From NCBI GenBank assembly GCA_963930775.1, contig OZ005691.1, positions 6,383,000 through 6,446,999 of the forward strand: 64,000 nt of DNA. Reading direction: 5' to 3'. The DNA comes from Cliona cf. orientalis (taxonomy: Eukaryota > Porifera > Demospongiae > Clionaida > Clionaidae). Position numbers and translations under genes: made by a program. Under the pieces are notes generated by a model, which made no database searches, had not been told where the DNA came from, and saw only the letters and a program-made list of their open reading frames with translations. Below, in pieces: positions 42,106 to 55,156 of this stretch (positions are counted from its first letter, which is position 1; each line of letters starts with the position of its first letter).

Positions 42106-45100
42106 TTAATCAGTGCCCTGTCTGGTAGAGTGTTCAAGTTCTTGTTCAAATTCACTTGGAGAGAAGCTCACTTTGTCTTGTGGTGCTGGGCTAAACACAG
42201 CCCAGTCATACGACAATTGCTGTAGCATAACAAAAGTTCGTTTATATAGTAAGATAATTTAATGTCACCATTAAATTTAATATTAAATTTTGTCAAGTTA
42301 AGGGTGAAACTAGTTTCATTTAGCTTGGATACCATTCCCAGATCCCACCAAGAGTATACATCAATGGAGTAGGAACCATTCGAACATTAGGGGGGGCTTC
42401 CCAACCAGTATAAGTGGGTGTGGTTTTGACAATTGATTTGTCCTTGTGTCGTTCCAATAATATTAATTTGCTGACATGCACTAATTAAGTGTCTTCAAGT
42501 CATTTTCTCATTGTGTAATATATAGTATGCCCCAGGGTTTTTTTGTTGTTGTTTTGGAGGTGGGAGGGGGCAGGCCACTCTGCTGAATTATTGGCCCCCT
42601 CTCCCCCAGTTCTACTTTAATTCTAGTCATGGCTCTTAGCTGGTCTAATGGCACAAGGCTAGTTGTTACTGACATTTATGTAACAAAACGCAATGAGAGT
42701 ATGAATGCACAAATATAGCATAGTAGATTAGGAACTGATGGGTAAAGGCTAAAATAAATTAGTACACGTAGGTGCAAAAAGCAATCAAAGTTGGTGGGAT
42801 GGTTCCAACAAAACAAGGCATAAAAGGATATCGCTTTGACACCTATTTGGTAGAGTCCAACCACCCAGACAAAACAAACCCCATATCTAAATTTGGCTTC
42901 ACCAGTTGTGACCACAACAATTTAGCTACCGTATCGACAGTAACCCAAGTACCTTGTGATGGGGATGGAGCGACACCAACTGGTGGTACTCCTCCTGCAC
43001 ATCCTTGTATAGATTAATAGTAGATTCCAGTGGACCGCCCAGCAGGAACCCATCACGAGGAATAAAGTCATCACCCTCGTGTAACTCTGCTTGAAGCACT
43101 AGCTCAGGGTCTTTGAGGTTTTGGTCAATTTTCAACCACGTGGGCCTAGCCACAGATACAGCGTTCCTACATGGTGCATTTTTAATGAATCCTGATTAGC
43201 AAAGGGTGAAGGAAACAGTCATGCTAACCAGCATTGCATCATAAGTTTGTAGATGGTTCTAGGGCATCCTGGAGGTGGTGGAACCAACACACTGGACAAA
43301 GTTTCTAGCTTCTGAAGGGTTGCAGGAATAGAGCAATTATCATGGAACCCTCACAAAGAACACTCCCAATCTAAGCTAATAACAAGAATACAATGTGATT
43401 GTACCTTGTGGGATTCATTGTCCTCTAAAGGACTGCGACCGACACTCCAAATCTCATACAAAACTATACCAAAGCTCCAGACATCTCTTTCAAAACGAAG
43501 TATATCCTCATCTTGGCACATCTGCAGGTCAACGGTAGTTAGTATTAATTATTAATAACGCATTAGTAACTCACAGCTGATGAAAAAGCTTGTTCACGAC
43601 AGAGTCTGTATGAAGGGCACTCTACTCCAGTTATCTATGATACATCAAAAAATAATTTCATCTACATATACCTCCCTTTGAATCTAAGTACCGTAGAATC
43701 CCGCGATTACGCCCCCCCCCCTGTGCATGCTAGCATTGGGCAAAAGTGGGGAGGGGGCTTATATGCGGGATCCTTACATTTCCATGTGACGACCATTATC
43801 GATCGTCGAATGCCATGTGGCCGTGGGCGTGCGATCTCTGTACTTTCTCCGGCTATTAAATTTTGATGGGCAAAACTCGAGAAAATCAACAAAGTAAGGT
43901 ATACTATGGCACAAATAGCTAGTTTGCTAGCTGTAGCTACTGTTTTATTGGCTTTTAGATCCTACTTGTAACAAATACTGTAATCTGATTGGTTAAACTG
44001 AAGTATCTATCCTTCATAGAAAATCATGTAAGCTCTGTAGAAAATCATGTAAAGCTCTGTAGAAAATCATGTAAATTTTCTTGCCTATGGTTAGGGTTGT
44101 TGCTAGGCAGCAGTTTATGTATCAAGCTTTTGGGCATTGTTGCTAGGATCTAAACAGGTTAGACACTGTTTAGTTGGTTTCTACGTGATTTAGAAGACCT
44201 CAGGGCTCAATAGAACCCTCGCTTCACTCGGGATTCTACACAGAGCCCTTCAGTCTTCTAAATCACGTAGAAACCTCCTAAACAGTGTCTAACTATTATT
44301 TAGATCCTACTTGTAACAAATACTGTGATCTGATTGGTTAAACTGAAGTATCTATCCTTCATAGAAAATCATGTAAGCTCTGTAGAAAATCATGTAAATT
44401 TTCTTGCCTATGGTAGGGTTGTTGCTAGGCAGCAGTTTATGTGTCTAGCTTTTGGGCATTGTTGCTAGGATCTAAACATGTTAGACACTGCTTAGTCGGT
44501 TTCTACGTGATTTAGAAGACCTCAGGGCTCAGTAGAACCCTCGTTTCGCTCGGGATTCTACACAGAGCCCTTCGGTCTTCTAAATCACGTAGAAACCTCC
44601 TAAACAGTGTCTAACTATTACATAGACTCTAATATTTACATTTTACAGTCAGGGAGGGGGGACCTCATACGCTAGACAAAACTACCTATGCAGGAAGTTG
44701 AGCTAAAATTCCAGGGAGCTTATGTGTGGGGGGGGGGGGGGGGGGGGCGTATTTGCGGGATTCTACAGGGGTATGTGCATGAACACGACCTACAGCACAC
44801 ACATACACACACACAAAGGATACCAAGTAATTCATGTCACAAGATCTTGATCACAACCATCAATCATAATTCACAATATGAACTACACACAAGTATTTAC
44901 GCTATTGATATAATACCTCAATATCTACTTAGTACATGCATACATGTTCCTTTGTTATAATTATTTATTATTTGCTCCCAGAGCTACCTGTTGGCAACCC
45001 TGCCCCTGACCACCACCACCTGGATCACATATCATCTCAATTAAACTCTAATTATGCCCAGGATGTAGTGGCTCCCAACATGATTGACAATAGGGATTTA

Positions 45101-48100
45101 CCTTACACACTTCCCCTTCTGACAGAAGAATGTACTTGGTTGCCAAGGTTGAGACAACACACCCCCTGTCGACCAAGAAGGCCATACCAGTGGCTATCTG
45201 CTGGCAGTAGGACAGCAGTGTGGTGGGAAGACTCTCCCTCGCTCTCTTCTCTCCCAGCCTCACATGGAAATTGACAACACACATGTAGTACCAAACACAA
45301 TCATATCAACAGCCAAAAGCTGGTTCTATAGCAAGCATCAAATATAGTACTATGACCTACTGTAGACTCAGGAGATGGTTTTGGAGATCACCTTCAGGCA
45401 GGTGCTGTAAGATAATCAGTTTCTGAAATAAAAATGTACATGGTGTTGTGACTCAAATGCTCATTGTATGGCTGGTTGCTGGTCAGCTGGCAGTATTGTC
45501 CCAGTATTATAACGGCACTGCATATGTGCATATACATAATGCCATGCTGGAGACTTAAGCTCATTCATTCCCAGGTTTCAGTGATAATCTCTACTGAAGT
45601 GTACATTAAGACACCAAAATTTTTAATGATATGACAATTACTGATCAACAGATTTAATTTATCTTGTAGCTTTCAAAACAGCCCGATATCGCAATGCATA
45701 TGTATAGTGAATATGCACTCATCAGGCTAATCAAATGACAAACCACATGTTCAGTAATAGTAAGCATACATTCTTAACTAACTTTAATTTACTACTATGT
45801 AATATGCAGTGTACATTCAGGTATTGATATCCCTGGCAAGTGCCCATGTGGGCCAAGCATTGGAGCACTGATGGGCACTTTACTACTATGTAATATGCAG
45901 TGTACATTCACGGGTAAGTGCCTATTGGTACTCCAATGCCCACATGGGCACTTACCAGGGATATAAATACCATACATTTGTATGGAGGCTATTACATTGA
46001 CCCCATGAAACCCAGTGCATGGGCACTTGCATGGGACACTACGGTAATAATAATAATTATTGTACAATAATAGTTTAATAATAATAATAAATCCCTTAAT
46101 ATCAAGCACTGAAGATAGAAAGGGCCAGAGGAGGTCGGACATGCATAGTGCAATACATAAAGACAAAAATCTTTGAATTGTGGGATAATACTTTATCAGT
46201 GACTCCATAATGATGAAACATCGCATCCTGGCCTATTGTGATCATCAAGAATTTTTAATAGTGTTACTTATATGATGGGGTGCATATTTACAATATATTC
46301 CATCGCATTCCATGTACGTAAAGGAGCTCAAAGGTATCCCGTGGTTGATTTTCTCACGGGGCACAGGTTGGGCACAGATATCTCTTCTGAACATAGACTA
46401 TCTGGCCAAGTTTTATTACCCAATTCCAAAAATTCCTCAATCATGTATGAGACCTTGTCCAACCTCCTCTGAGAAAGGGCACCATGACAAGCAGGCTGAC
46501 GGGAATGCAAGTAAAAGAAGCTGTCATAAATGTATCTGTCAAAAGTGTGTACATGCAAGATAGGAGCTGCAGTTGTGAGCCGGCCCTACAGGTATGGCAT
46601 GCATAATACTGTAGATATGTGCTGTACAAGCACACTGCAATTCACTGAGAACATATTATGTGCACTGTACATAAGCTTGCATAGGTGCTTTTGCAAGTTA
46701 TAATTTTTGAGTAAATGTATTTACTACTAGAAGCAAGTCATCTTACCGGCTGCTGAGATAAAGTCATTCCTAATACAGTGGCAACGTTGGTGTGGTTGAA
46801 CTGTGTCATGATGCATGCCTGCTGTAGCATTCTAACCGCCTCTCTCTCCGGACAGTGAGAGCCAACCACTCGAACGCTGACAGTACGAAGAGTTGGCCCG
46901 CTGGAATGTGAGAGCAGGGTGGCTTTGTGGACGGCACCAAAGTGACCACCTGATAGAGTCTCAGAGGACAGGCTGTGGAGTCAAATATGTACCGTAAAGA
47001 TACACGCACATGCTTATTAAGCGCACACTTTCTTCCTATTGTTAAATAATAAGTGCATGCGCTCGATAAAGATGACTATATATTCATTGATCCAATCAAG
47101 AGTTGTCATGCTCTGCATGGCTACATAAAATTTATTCATCAACCCTATTTTCGGATAGCCAGCTGCATGAGATCGGCTACACTCAACACTGCAATGCTCC
47201 ACTGAGACGGGATTGGACTCTTGACCTCGACCACCAAGCAAGTCTCGCCCAAGAAGTCGGCTGTTTTCTCCAGCAAAGGCTTCCAATCATATTTCCACGA
47301 ACTACCGTATAGCGGGAAACTTTCGAGGGAGAAAATTTTCACGAATTTCGCCCTTTTTCAGCCATCCACAAAAGTTTTCTCCACGAAATTCTAGGCATGC
47401 CACACCCATTATGCGACCAGTTTTAACATTCCGCGAAAGTTTTCTCTGCGAAATGCTTCTTTCCTACAGATCCGCGAAAGTTTTCTCCCTCGAAAATTTC
47501 CCACCATACGGTATTATAGAGCTTTTTCAAGAATCGCTGTGTTGATAACTTGCTAGCTTTGTGATTGAGCGTGTGAATGTACTGGCAGTGGGCGGGCCCA
47601 AAACATCACTCTACTATTAAGCGCACCTAATTATTTCCTTACCACCGAGTGATAACTGCATATGTTACTTTACGGTAATACATGTAGTATTACATACCAA
47701 ACACTTTATGTTCAGTACATCATACAACAGGCTCTGGGCTCAAAGCATCATACCTACGTAGTACATATCAGGATTTTATCTGGCCCAAAAATTGTTTGTT
47801 TTTTTTTTGGGGGGGGGGGCGGGGGGAAGAAGTGTTGATCTAACTACAAGTCTAAACCATAACCATATGCATGCATGCCTGATACAGTAGCTAAAATCGT
47901 TGTCAACAATTCAATATTGTTACTACAGTGAAGTACTATACTCACAATACTTCATCCTGGTTGAATTGTGTGACATATGGAAGAGACTCCAATTGCTTGC
48001 TGACGTTGTGGAGGTCACTGGCTAATGGCTGATCACTATGACCATCAAGCAGGGAGTAAGCCAGCGAGCTGCCAGCACTGGCTCTAAAGAAATGTCTGGA

Positions 48101-51023
48101 GTCATCAGTACCGCAGCAACAAGCAACCTAAACACATACATAATGTTATGGAATGTTATAATTTTTACATAATAATATTATTCCCCTACTGCAGCCTTCC
48201 AAGAAAGCATCTATGGTCACTTAACTATGTTATTTCAGTGCTGAGAGTTCTTTCCCATGTGGATGCTCACAGTTACTTGGGATCCTGTAAGCAGCTTCAG
48301 TGACCCTTTCCAATTAAATATTTTGGTAAATGCATGGTTCCTCGGATACTACATCACTAATTCGGGGCGAGCCTGAGCAAGCCCCGAATAATATATATAT
48401 TATATATATATTCTTGTATGTTTGTGGGGTGATCATTTCAGTGAGGAGAGAGTTAAATTTTGAACGCGTTAGGTAATGGTCATCACACGCATGCACACGC
48501 ACTCTGCACTGCACTCGAGCTGCGGGTACTGAGATGACTTGACCAGTGTAGGCAAAGGCATGAAGCTGGAAAAGGTGAGTGCTGGACTACACTGGGAAGG
48601 TTCAGGTCCACAATTAACATCATGCATGTAGACTACACTATTATAGTACATTATTGGACTACTAGCAATCTATAATGCTTTCACTCTCAAGGTAGCTATT
48701 TTTAGGCCCAGCTATGCTATTACTTGTGCAACTGACTGACTGATACTATACTAGCTCCGTGCCTTTATGCTTTCAAAGTGATCTTGACTTTCGCGAAGGC
48801 TCGCCCCACACAGATGATTTTTCATCACCACTAGTATGTAATAATTATTATATCCTACCCCAGTGCCCTATCACACGGGACATGCAAGGGCCAAACGTGC
48901 CCCAGTCATAGCATACAATCAACTTAGGCAAGCATTAGAGTGGAGGCAATTGTACCAACCAACACAATAGAAATTCGACATAATTATCTTTGTACTGTGG
49001 AGTTCCTCCAGCAACGTATTGTACATGACTATAGTTGCCATTCATGGGCATCACACTACAATGTAGGGAAGCTAAGAGTATAGACAAATGCCACCTGTTC
49101 ATATGTGATGGCAGACCAGGTGGCATTAGGTAGTTAACGCAAATACATAAACCCATTGCATGGAGTAAGCTATTAGTTGCCATTATGTTGTACCTGATCA
49201 GATGATGGTCTGTAATCACATAGGTCTTCACAGGAGTGATCCTACATACACAAGATAATCATCACATACGTACGTACACACAAGTACTGCTTACATGAGC
49301 GGTGAGTACGTGAGCACTGCTGGTTAGCAAGTCCCTCCCACCGCTGCTCAAGAGCTCAGACCATGCCACATCTTCACCAGCACAGCTAGCAAACGTCATG
49401 CCCCCTGGAACTACACAGATTACCATAAATGCCTGATACATCCTAAATAGACAGGTCAGGTCACACTACTAAATTTGCCATCAGCAGTTTCACACACATG
49501 CAGGTTGAGATCACTGTATTGAGGGAAATATTTCGCACAAGTGTTCTATATGCGAAAATAAAACTACAAAATTCCAACGTTCAAAATCTTGTATCAACTA
49601 TGATCTCACAAGAAACAGTAACTATTGGTACTATGTTAGTGATCATGCTTTGATCAGCTTGATCTGTTAGCCTCAGTCCTTCAATCATAACGGAAGCTAA
49701 AAAAGTTCATAAACCTGGTATTCTGACAGTAGGTGATCATGAACTGGTCTGGCATACAAAATAAAAACATACAAAATTCTGTGGGCTTGCTGAAATAAGA
49801 CAGATGACCAATGAAATGTCCCCACTATAACACTATTAATTTTGGACAATAGGTTGGCACTATCAGCAACGTGCATTGTACTTTCCACTAATATGAAACT
49901 ACCTATATCTATGCAAGGGGGGGGGGGTTCTGACAAGAGGAGGGTAAGTTAGCCAAGAGCCAGGCATGCAATTACCTTACCAGTTTCTGCTAAGTCAGTG
50001 GGTGAGTGTACTGCTTGGGGAACTGGAATAGCACTTGATAAATTAGTCAATGACTGTTCCAAATCATTGGTTGAGTCAGCATCGGCCAGGTAGAAGGTGG
50101 GTTTGGCATGCACCGGGTCAGCCTACAGATTGGTGATACGAAAGATGAACACACATGCATGTACAGTTATAAACTAGGAAGAAGACTGTAAAGACCAATC
50201 TAGCTATCAAGGGCATTATAACTAGATATTGTACAGACAGTCGATATGTAGTGATGTTATTAGCTCACCTCACCGCCACAATCTCCACTCCCAATCCTCA
50301 AGTCTTTAAATACAATTTTTTTTCCTTTTTTTGGGGGGGGGGGGGGGGGTGGTTGGAGAAGACCCCTCTATTTCCTATAGTAATCATGGAATAACCATAC
50401 CTCCTTCTCAGTCTTGAGAACACTGACACCACATTGTTGAAATGCTTCCAGCCATGACTGCTTCTCTTCAGTAGAGCCAGCTTGGAGTTGAAAGCGGCTT
50501 GCAAATGCCTCCCTCCCAGACTTGATCTTTGAGGTTTCCTTCATCAGGATGAGGTTGAAGCAAGGAGTGGACTGCCTTCGCTTCTTACCTCCAGGAGCAT
50601 AAACATGATCTGGATCCTCAAGCATCAAACACCGAGTGCTCAGATCAATTGATCCTGGTGCATGAATCAGTGATGATATTTATATATATATAGATATGTT
50701 CTCTTTCTCTTGTTCTTCGGTATTCTCTCCCTTTGACCTTTCTCTCTCTCTCTCTCTCTTTCACTATCTCTATTACCCTTGCCCACATAATATATCATGT
50801 AAGATTGTTCACCTTTTCTACCAAAATTTTCCTTCTCGTAGTAGTCCAGTCGTGAAAAGGAGCTGAGAGCACTGGCTCCATTGCCACTGGCAGGGTGGCA
50901 GTCTTGCCTGGAGCTAGACAGCACAAACCACCTCCTCCTGGATCGACCCCTCCCACCACTCGAGGGACTCTTGGTCAGGTAACCACTCTTCACTACTTCA
51001 CCTTCACAATAGCTGGTTGCCAT
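42106..51023 (-). CDS. PH-tyrosine pseudokinase, gene B, heavily degenerate
   Basis: Exons (minus): 51023-50813, 50654-50401, 50122-49981, 49410-49295, 48127-47946, 46972-46747, 45422-45361, 45258-45102, 43634-43575, 43521-43405, 43311-43229, 43166-42953, 42219-42106; 643 codons. N-terminal PH (GEVVKSGYLTKSPSSGG, RRRWFVL, LDYYEKENF, SWLEAFQQCG), close in style to Gab proteins. Kinase-like region from residue about 300: SGGHFGAVHKA loop; VSVR (Arg334) where VAVK is expected; Gln instead of the helix-C Glu; VST (431-433) for HRD; Tyr438 for the loop Asn; GVE (451-453) for DFG; no APE. DVWSFGIVLYEIWSVG is intact. Exon phases equal those of gene A. The tail is short and ends SPSEFEQELEHSTRQGTD. 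A structural or adaptor role is inferred. Confidence 0.85.
43689..44773. mobile_element. MITE, CCGTAGAATCCCGCG family, interrupted
   Basis: The outer ends (TACCGTAGAATCCCGCG on the left; GCGGGATTCTACAG after a 20-G run on the right) match 14425-14793. The copy is split at about 43957/44620 by the tandem element listed separately. In an intron of gene B. Confidence 0.82.
43958..44619. mobile_element. Tandem pair of foldback elements nested in a MITE
   Basis: Two head-to-tail units of about 330 bp. Each starts TAGATCCTACTTGTAAC and ends in a long palindrome, TTAGACACTG(T/C)TTAGT...GTGTCTAACTA, with arms of about 50 bp (TTTCTACGTGATTTAGAAGAC). The first unit has three copies of AGAAAATCATGTAA. 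A third unit lies alone at 53687-53970 in the opposite orientation. Confidence 0.82.
45800..46040. repeat. Dispersed repeat with local duplication
   Basis: TACTACTATGTAATATGCAG is present at 45790-45809 and 45882-45901, and GGGCACTT blocks face each other. The right half (45936-46037) is the CCCGGGAGTGGG-family repeat. Confidence 0.6.
46041..46740. other. Intron of gene B, no exon
   Basis: Overlapping frames on both strands at 46272-46563 are open but not needed by the gene and match no family I recognise. They could be a decayed insertion. Confidence 0.4.
47303..47513. mobile_element. MITE, TACCGTATAGCGGG family, second copy
   Basis: Nearly identical in length and sequence to 16601-16811, in the same orientation. 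In the intron just before the exon that begins the kinase-like region of gene B. Confidence 0.92.
48359..48810. mobile_element. GGGGCGAGCCTGAGC element, diverged copy
   Basis: Left end TTCGGGGCGAGCCTGAGCAAG, right end AAGGCTCGCCCCACA. Internal sequence differs from the other two copies. In an intron of gene B. Confidence 0.62.
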
Positions 51024-51540
51024 GGCTACACTAATATCTAAAGACTAACTATTGACTGGCTAGGATCAACAAGAAGCAAGAGTGGATGGATATGCATGCT
51101 ACAGACTATAGACTGCTGACTAAGATTACACTATTTAATGCACAGCAAGCAGATGCCTTATACAAAGAGTTCCTGTACAGACAGTACACTTGTGCTGCAC
51201 TCAGGCCATATAGGACACAGTACAATGGGCAACACACACAAGGGCAATGTACACATGAATGGACAATGAAATGAGTAGCCATGTAGTGAGACAGTGTACA
51301 TAATGCGCATGTAGTAAATAAAGAAATTAATAATACTCGTTAAGTCAATTCCTGCTGGCATGTTTCAGAGCTGCAGGTAGTCCTTGTTGGCAATGGCAGC
51401 GTATCTCCCCACTCACTCTGTCGCCCTTCCTTGTACAGTGACCTGCACGTGTCAGCAATATCCAAGCAAAGCATTATCATAGCATGCACATGACTATTCC
51501 AGTCCCACACAATAATTAATTAATACAAACATAAAAAACA

Positions 51541-51875
51541 ATTGAAGGATGATCGAAGTAGGGATGGCAATGCCAAAAAATACACAAACAAGATTTGTTG
51601 GGATAATATATCACATCCACTACACATCCCTACGCTTACTTTACTCGATAATATCATACACTTCTAATTCAGTATGTAAAGTGTCGCTATATTTTGATAT
51701 TGATCCACGAGTATACAGTATTGATTTTCCATTCCTGCATGCATGTGCCCCATATATAATAATGTGTGTGTGCATGGCTACTCAAAAAGCAAGCATAGGG
51801 ATGTGATACGTTATCCCTACAAATCTTGTTTGTGAATTACTTAGCATTGCCATCCCTACTTCATCGGACTTCAAT
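51541..51875. mobile_element. Long-TIR MITE, GTAGGGATGGCAATGCC copy
   Basis: Inverted arms of about 100 bp start ATTGAAGGATGATCGAAGTA; the arms also pair at CAAACAAGATTTGT and CATCCCTA(C/T)GCTTGCTTT. Upstream of gene B. Same family as 52611-53007. Confidence 0.88.
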
Positions 51876-52610
51876 TTTATTCTATGCTTGTTACTGTTCT
51901 TTTTTTATTGCTCTCAGGGCCTGGTAGTTCATAATTATCATTAGTTTTCATCAACGGCACCTAGCTGACCAATCTCGTGGGGCCTGGGCACGAGACTATG
52001 CATAATATCATGGCAACTGGTTTGCCTACCCAGTATTCGTTGTTGAATATTAAAAATTTAATGCATGGAACTAGTTACAACTTCAAAATTTTTTCTGGAA
52101 GTTGCTGAATCATGGGTTTATGCAGTGCGTTTAATTAGTGGGTGTGTCCGCCACGCCATTTTGTCATATAATGCGCATACTCCGACAATTCCCCGCTTCA
52201 TGTCGGAAGTATGACCACACCCACCAATTAACGGTTTGCTGCCCCACCCCATTCAGCACTTCCAATACTATCAATCTCTACTACTCCAGATCTCTTGCTG
52301 ATCAGTGAAAAGCGCAGGTACACATGCATTCGTTCAATCATGCTGTTGCAATCATAGAATCGACTGTGTCTTATTTATCTATGGTGCAATTAGATTCTTC
52401 TGAGATAGTTATAGTCCCCATAATAACGGTATCCTGTCCAGGTACACGACAGTCGAGTCCAACTTAATGTCAGTAACATGTTTATGTCATTCTGAATACA
52501 TATGACAGTACCATTCATGGGCATCTGTGATTCAACACAGGTACACGCCTGAACTCCTGAATCTTGTGATACCATTACTTTAATATTGACTGTCCACTAC
52601 AGAACAGTCA

Positions 52611-53007
52611 CAAGTATAAAAAAGAATTGAAAATTAAAGGATGAAGGACTAGTAGGGATGGTAGGACCAAAAAATAAACAAGATTTGTAGGGATAATCAC
52701 GTCAACTATACATCCCTATGCTTGCTTTTCTCGATTATCATGCGTGCATACACCTAATTTGTCATTGATGTCAATATACTATTCTTGGGTCTTCTTGATT
52801 CAAATTGTTTTGATATTGTATGTGAAAGAAAATTCTGTTATTTTGTGATGATGGTTAGTTTAATATCTATATAATTAAAGCTACTCAAAAGCAAGCGTAG
52901 TGATGTATAGTTGATGTGTTTATCCCTATAAATCTTGTTTGTGTATTTTTGGTCCTACCATCCCTACTAGCCCTTAATCTTTAATTTTCAATTCCTTTTT
53001 ATACTTG
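52611..53007. mobile_element. Long-TIR MITE, GTAGGGATGGTAGGACC copy
   Basis: Inverted arms of about 120 bp begin CAAGTATAAAAAAGAATTGA. A solo end (GCCATCCCTACTTAG) survives at 53515-53529. If transcribed the copy would fold into a long hairpin. Confidence 0.88.
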
Positions 53008-53347
53008 GATCATCTATGACTGAGCTGATCAACCTTAGTTCGAGTATAAATCCACTCCATTTTGGAGTGCGCATGTCTGTGGCACACTCATTTTGTGTTA
53101 TCAGGGTAGTGATTTAATTGTGGGTGTGTATATAGCACATTTTGCGAGTGGGTGTGTCTGATTAGCCATTTTGTCATATAATGCGCATGCTCATACGGTG
53201 TTGCCATGATGATGTCATGTGACCGATGTCGAGCAATCATGGTAGTCTTGAGTTAGCCCAGGAAAACAAAGAAAGAAAGAAAGAAAGATTGACAAATTTT
53301 TTTGAACATCTGGTTCTGGCATAAGTTAAGTTGATGGATGATCTTGG

Positions 53348-53452
53348 TCTTGTTAGATGGATAATTTGCTGTAGATTCTGATTTTGACACTTAGAAATTT
53401 CACAAAGATAATTTGCTGTAGATTCTGATTTTGACACTTAGAAATTTCACAA
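53348..53452. repeat. Tandem duplication, about 51 bp, two units
   Basis: GATAATTTGCTGTAGATTCT... ending in GAAATTTCACAAA occurs twice in direct succession without differences. Confidence 0.92.
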
Positions 53453-53686
53453 ATTAAGTTACCTGTTTTGAGATATTTGGATTTTTGTAATGTATTATAT
53501 ATATGGAGTATCTGTGCCATCCCTACTTAGCCATATGGCATGTCAAAATTGTGTATCAACATGTATGGAGTAATTTGGATTGAGGGGGAATGGATGTTCC
53601 TCTCAAACTTCCAAACTCTTTAACCTTCTCCACTTTGCTAGTTTGTTGTTATGACAATCACAAGTCTTATGTAATTTTTAATATAA

Positions 53687-53970
53687 TAGTTAGACACTGT
53701 TTAGTCTGTTTCTACGTGATTTAGAAGACCGAAGGGCTGTATGTAGAATCCTGAGCAAAGCGAGGGTTCTACTGAGCCCCGAGGTCTTCTAAATCACGCA
53801 GAAACCGACTAAACAGTGTCTAACTACTTTAGATCCTAGCAACAAACTGGCTATAGGCAAAAAATTTACCATGCAGGTTTTTTATGGAGCTTACAAGGTT
53901 TTTTTTATGAAGGATAGATACTGCAGTTCAACCAATCAGATCACTATATTTGTTACAAGTAGGATCTAAA
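53687..53970. mobile_element. Foldback element, single copy
   Basis: Reverse-orientation relative of the units at 43958-44619: palindrome TTAGACACTGTTTAGTC...GTGTCTAACTA, then TAGATCCTAGCAAC...CAAGTAGGATCTAAA. Confidence 0.82.
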
Positions 53971-54117
53971 TCGCTATAAAGATGATGGACATCATATACT
54001 ACTAAATTGACATCATAACTTCCACGCATGGCACTATGCTACTACACCCTATGCTCCCTACCATATGGCTGCATGTGGCTATAGTAAGACGTACATCAAG
54101 TGTTTAGTGCCTGACTA

Positions 54118-55050
54118 GTCTCACTGAGCCAGACCCTTACATGGGAGAGAGTATCTGGTGACTTGCTATACAGAGTTGTTCCACCACCAATGACCCTCAT
54201 CCTCCCCTCCACTGGTCAGTGGTCAGTACAGTGCTCTTCTATTCTAGCGAACTTGAACTAGTCTTTGTTCCTGCTTGCTGTCGCTGACTAATCTGACATA
54301 ATTTGTCTATGAATTTTGAATATTTAAACTGGAGTGACCCGTGGCCCAGGCATGAGGATGTGCCATAGAATATTTCTTGCCTACACCTATAGAGCCATGC
54401 TGGGCTACTATTCAGTCAGTGAGTGGCTTACCCATGCTTTTTCTTTGTATAAATGTACCGCTTGGCTTCACCTACAATAAAGAAAAATTATGCAAATATC
54501 AATATCACAATATTCCACATACACTACAATGTCATAGAAATAATCTCAATGTCACGAATTTCTTGCATGGGGGAGAATGGTTGCCTAAAAATACTAAGCT
54601 TACTATAGATATGCATGTCAAGAACAGAGCCACATGGCATATGTCACCATTACTAGCAAGCTAATTAAAATTAATTATTAAGATTTTGGGAGGGGGGAAG
54701 GAACCCCTGCCCCTTGAGTAAAAGATAACACTGTAGGATGGGGACACTATTTGCATTGTTTCAAAAACCAGCATACACAATAATTGTGAACTTTGACCAT
54801 GAATTGTACTATAGTATAGTATTGTAGTATAATATTATGTTAGAATCTAGTAATTGCAAACATAGGGGAATTATGCAATCAATAGACACTAGTAATAAAA
54901 AAAACAATCCTATATAAATTGTGATTTTGGCCTGTATGGGTGCTTATCCAGGATATAACTTCCATACGTTTGTACTACATTGATTCCTTGAAATGCGGTA
55001 CATGGGCGCTTACCCGGGAGTGGGCGCTTGCCCAGGACACTACAGTAGGG
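54118..55050. repeat. Relic repeats in intergenic DNA
   Basis: 54124-54190 is a single arm of the GAGCCAGACCCTTACG element. 54915-55050 is a CCCGGGAGTGGG-family repeat. The rest shows no gene. Confidence 0.6.
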
Positions 55051-55156
55051 TACAGTAACTGCACACAGTACACATAAAAGCTGTATATGCAACGTAGAAC
55101 TATTATCATCTTGACAAACTTCCATCCAAGGCTAACGATATACAGTATAAAATTAA

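Noticed and set aside
43958-44619. CRISPR-like array of spaced repeats
   Set aside because: The repeats are two tandem foldback transposon units in a eukaryotic intron, with no uniform repeat-spacer pattern.
46272-46563. Open frames in an intron of gene B
   Set aside because: The kinase-like exons on both sides join in phase without them and no motif was seen.
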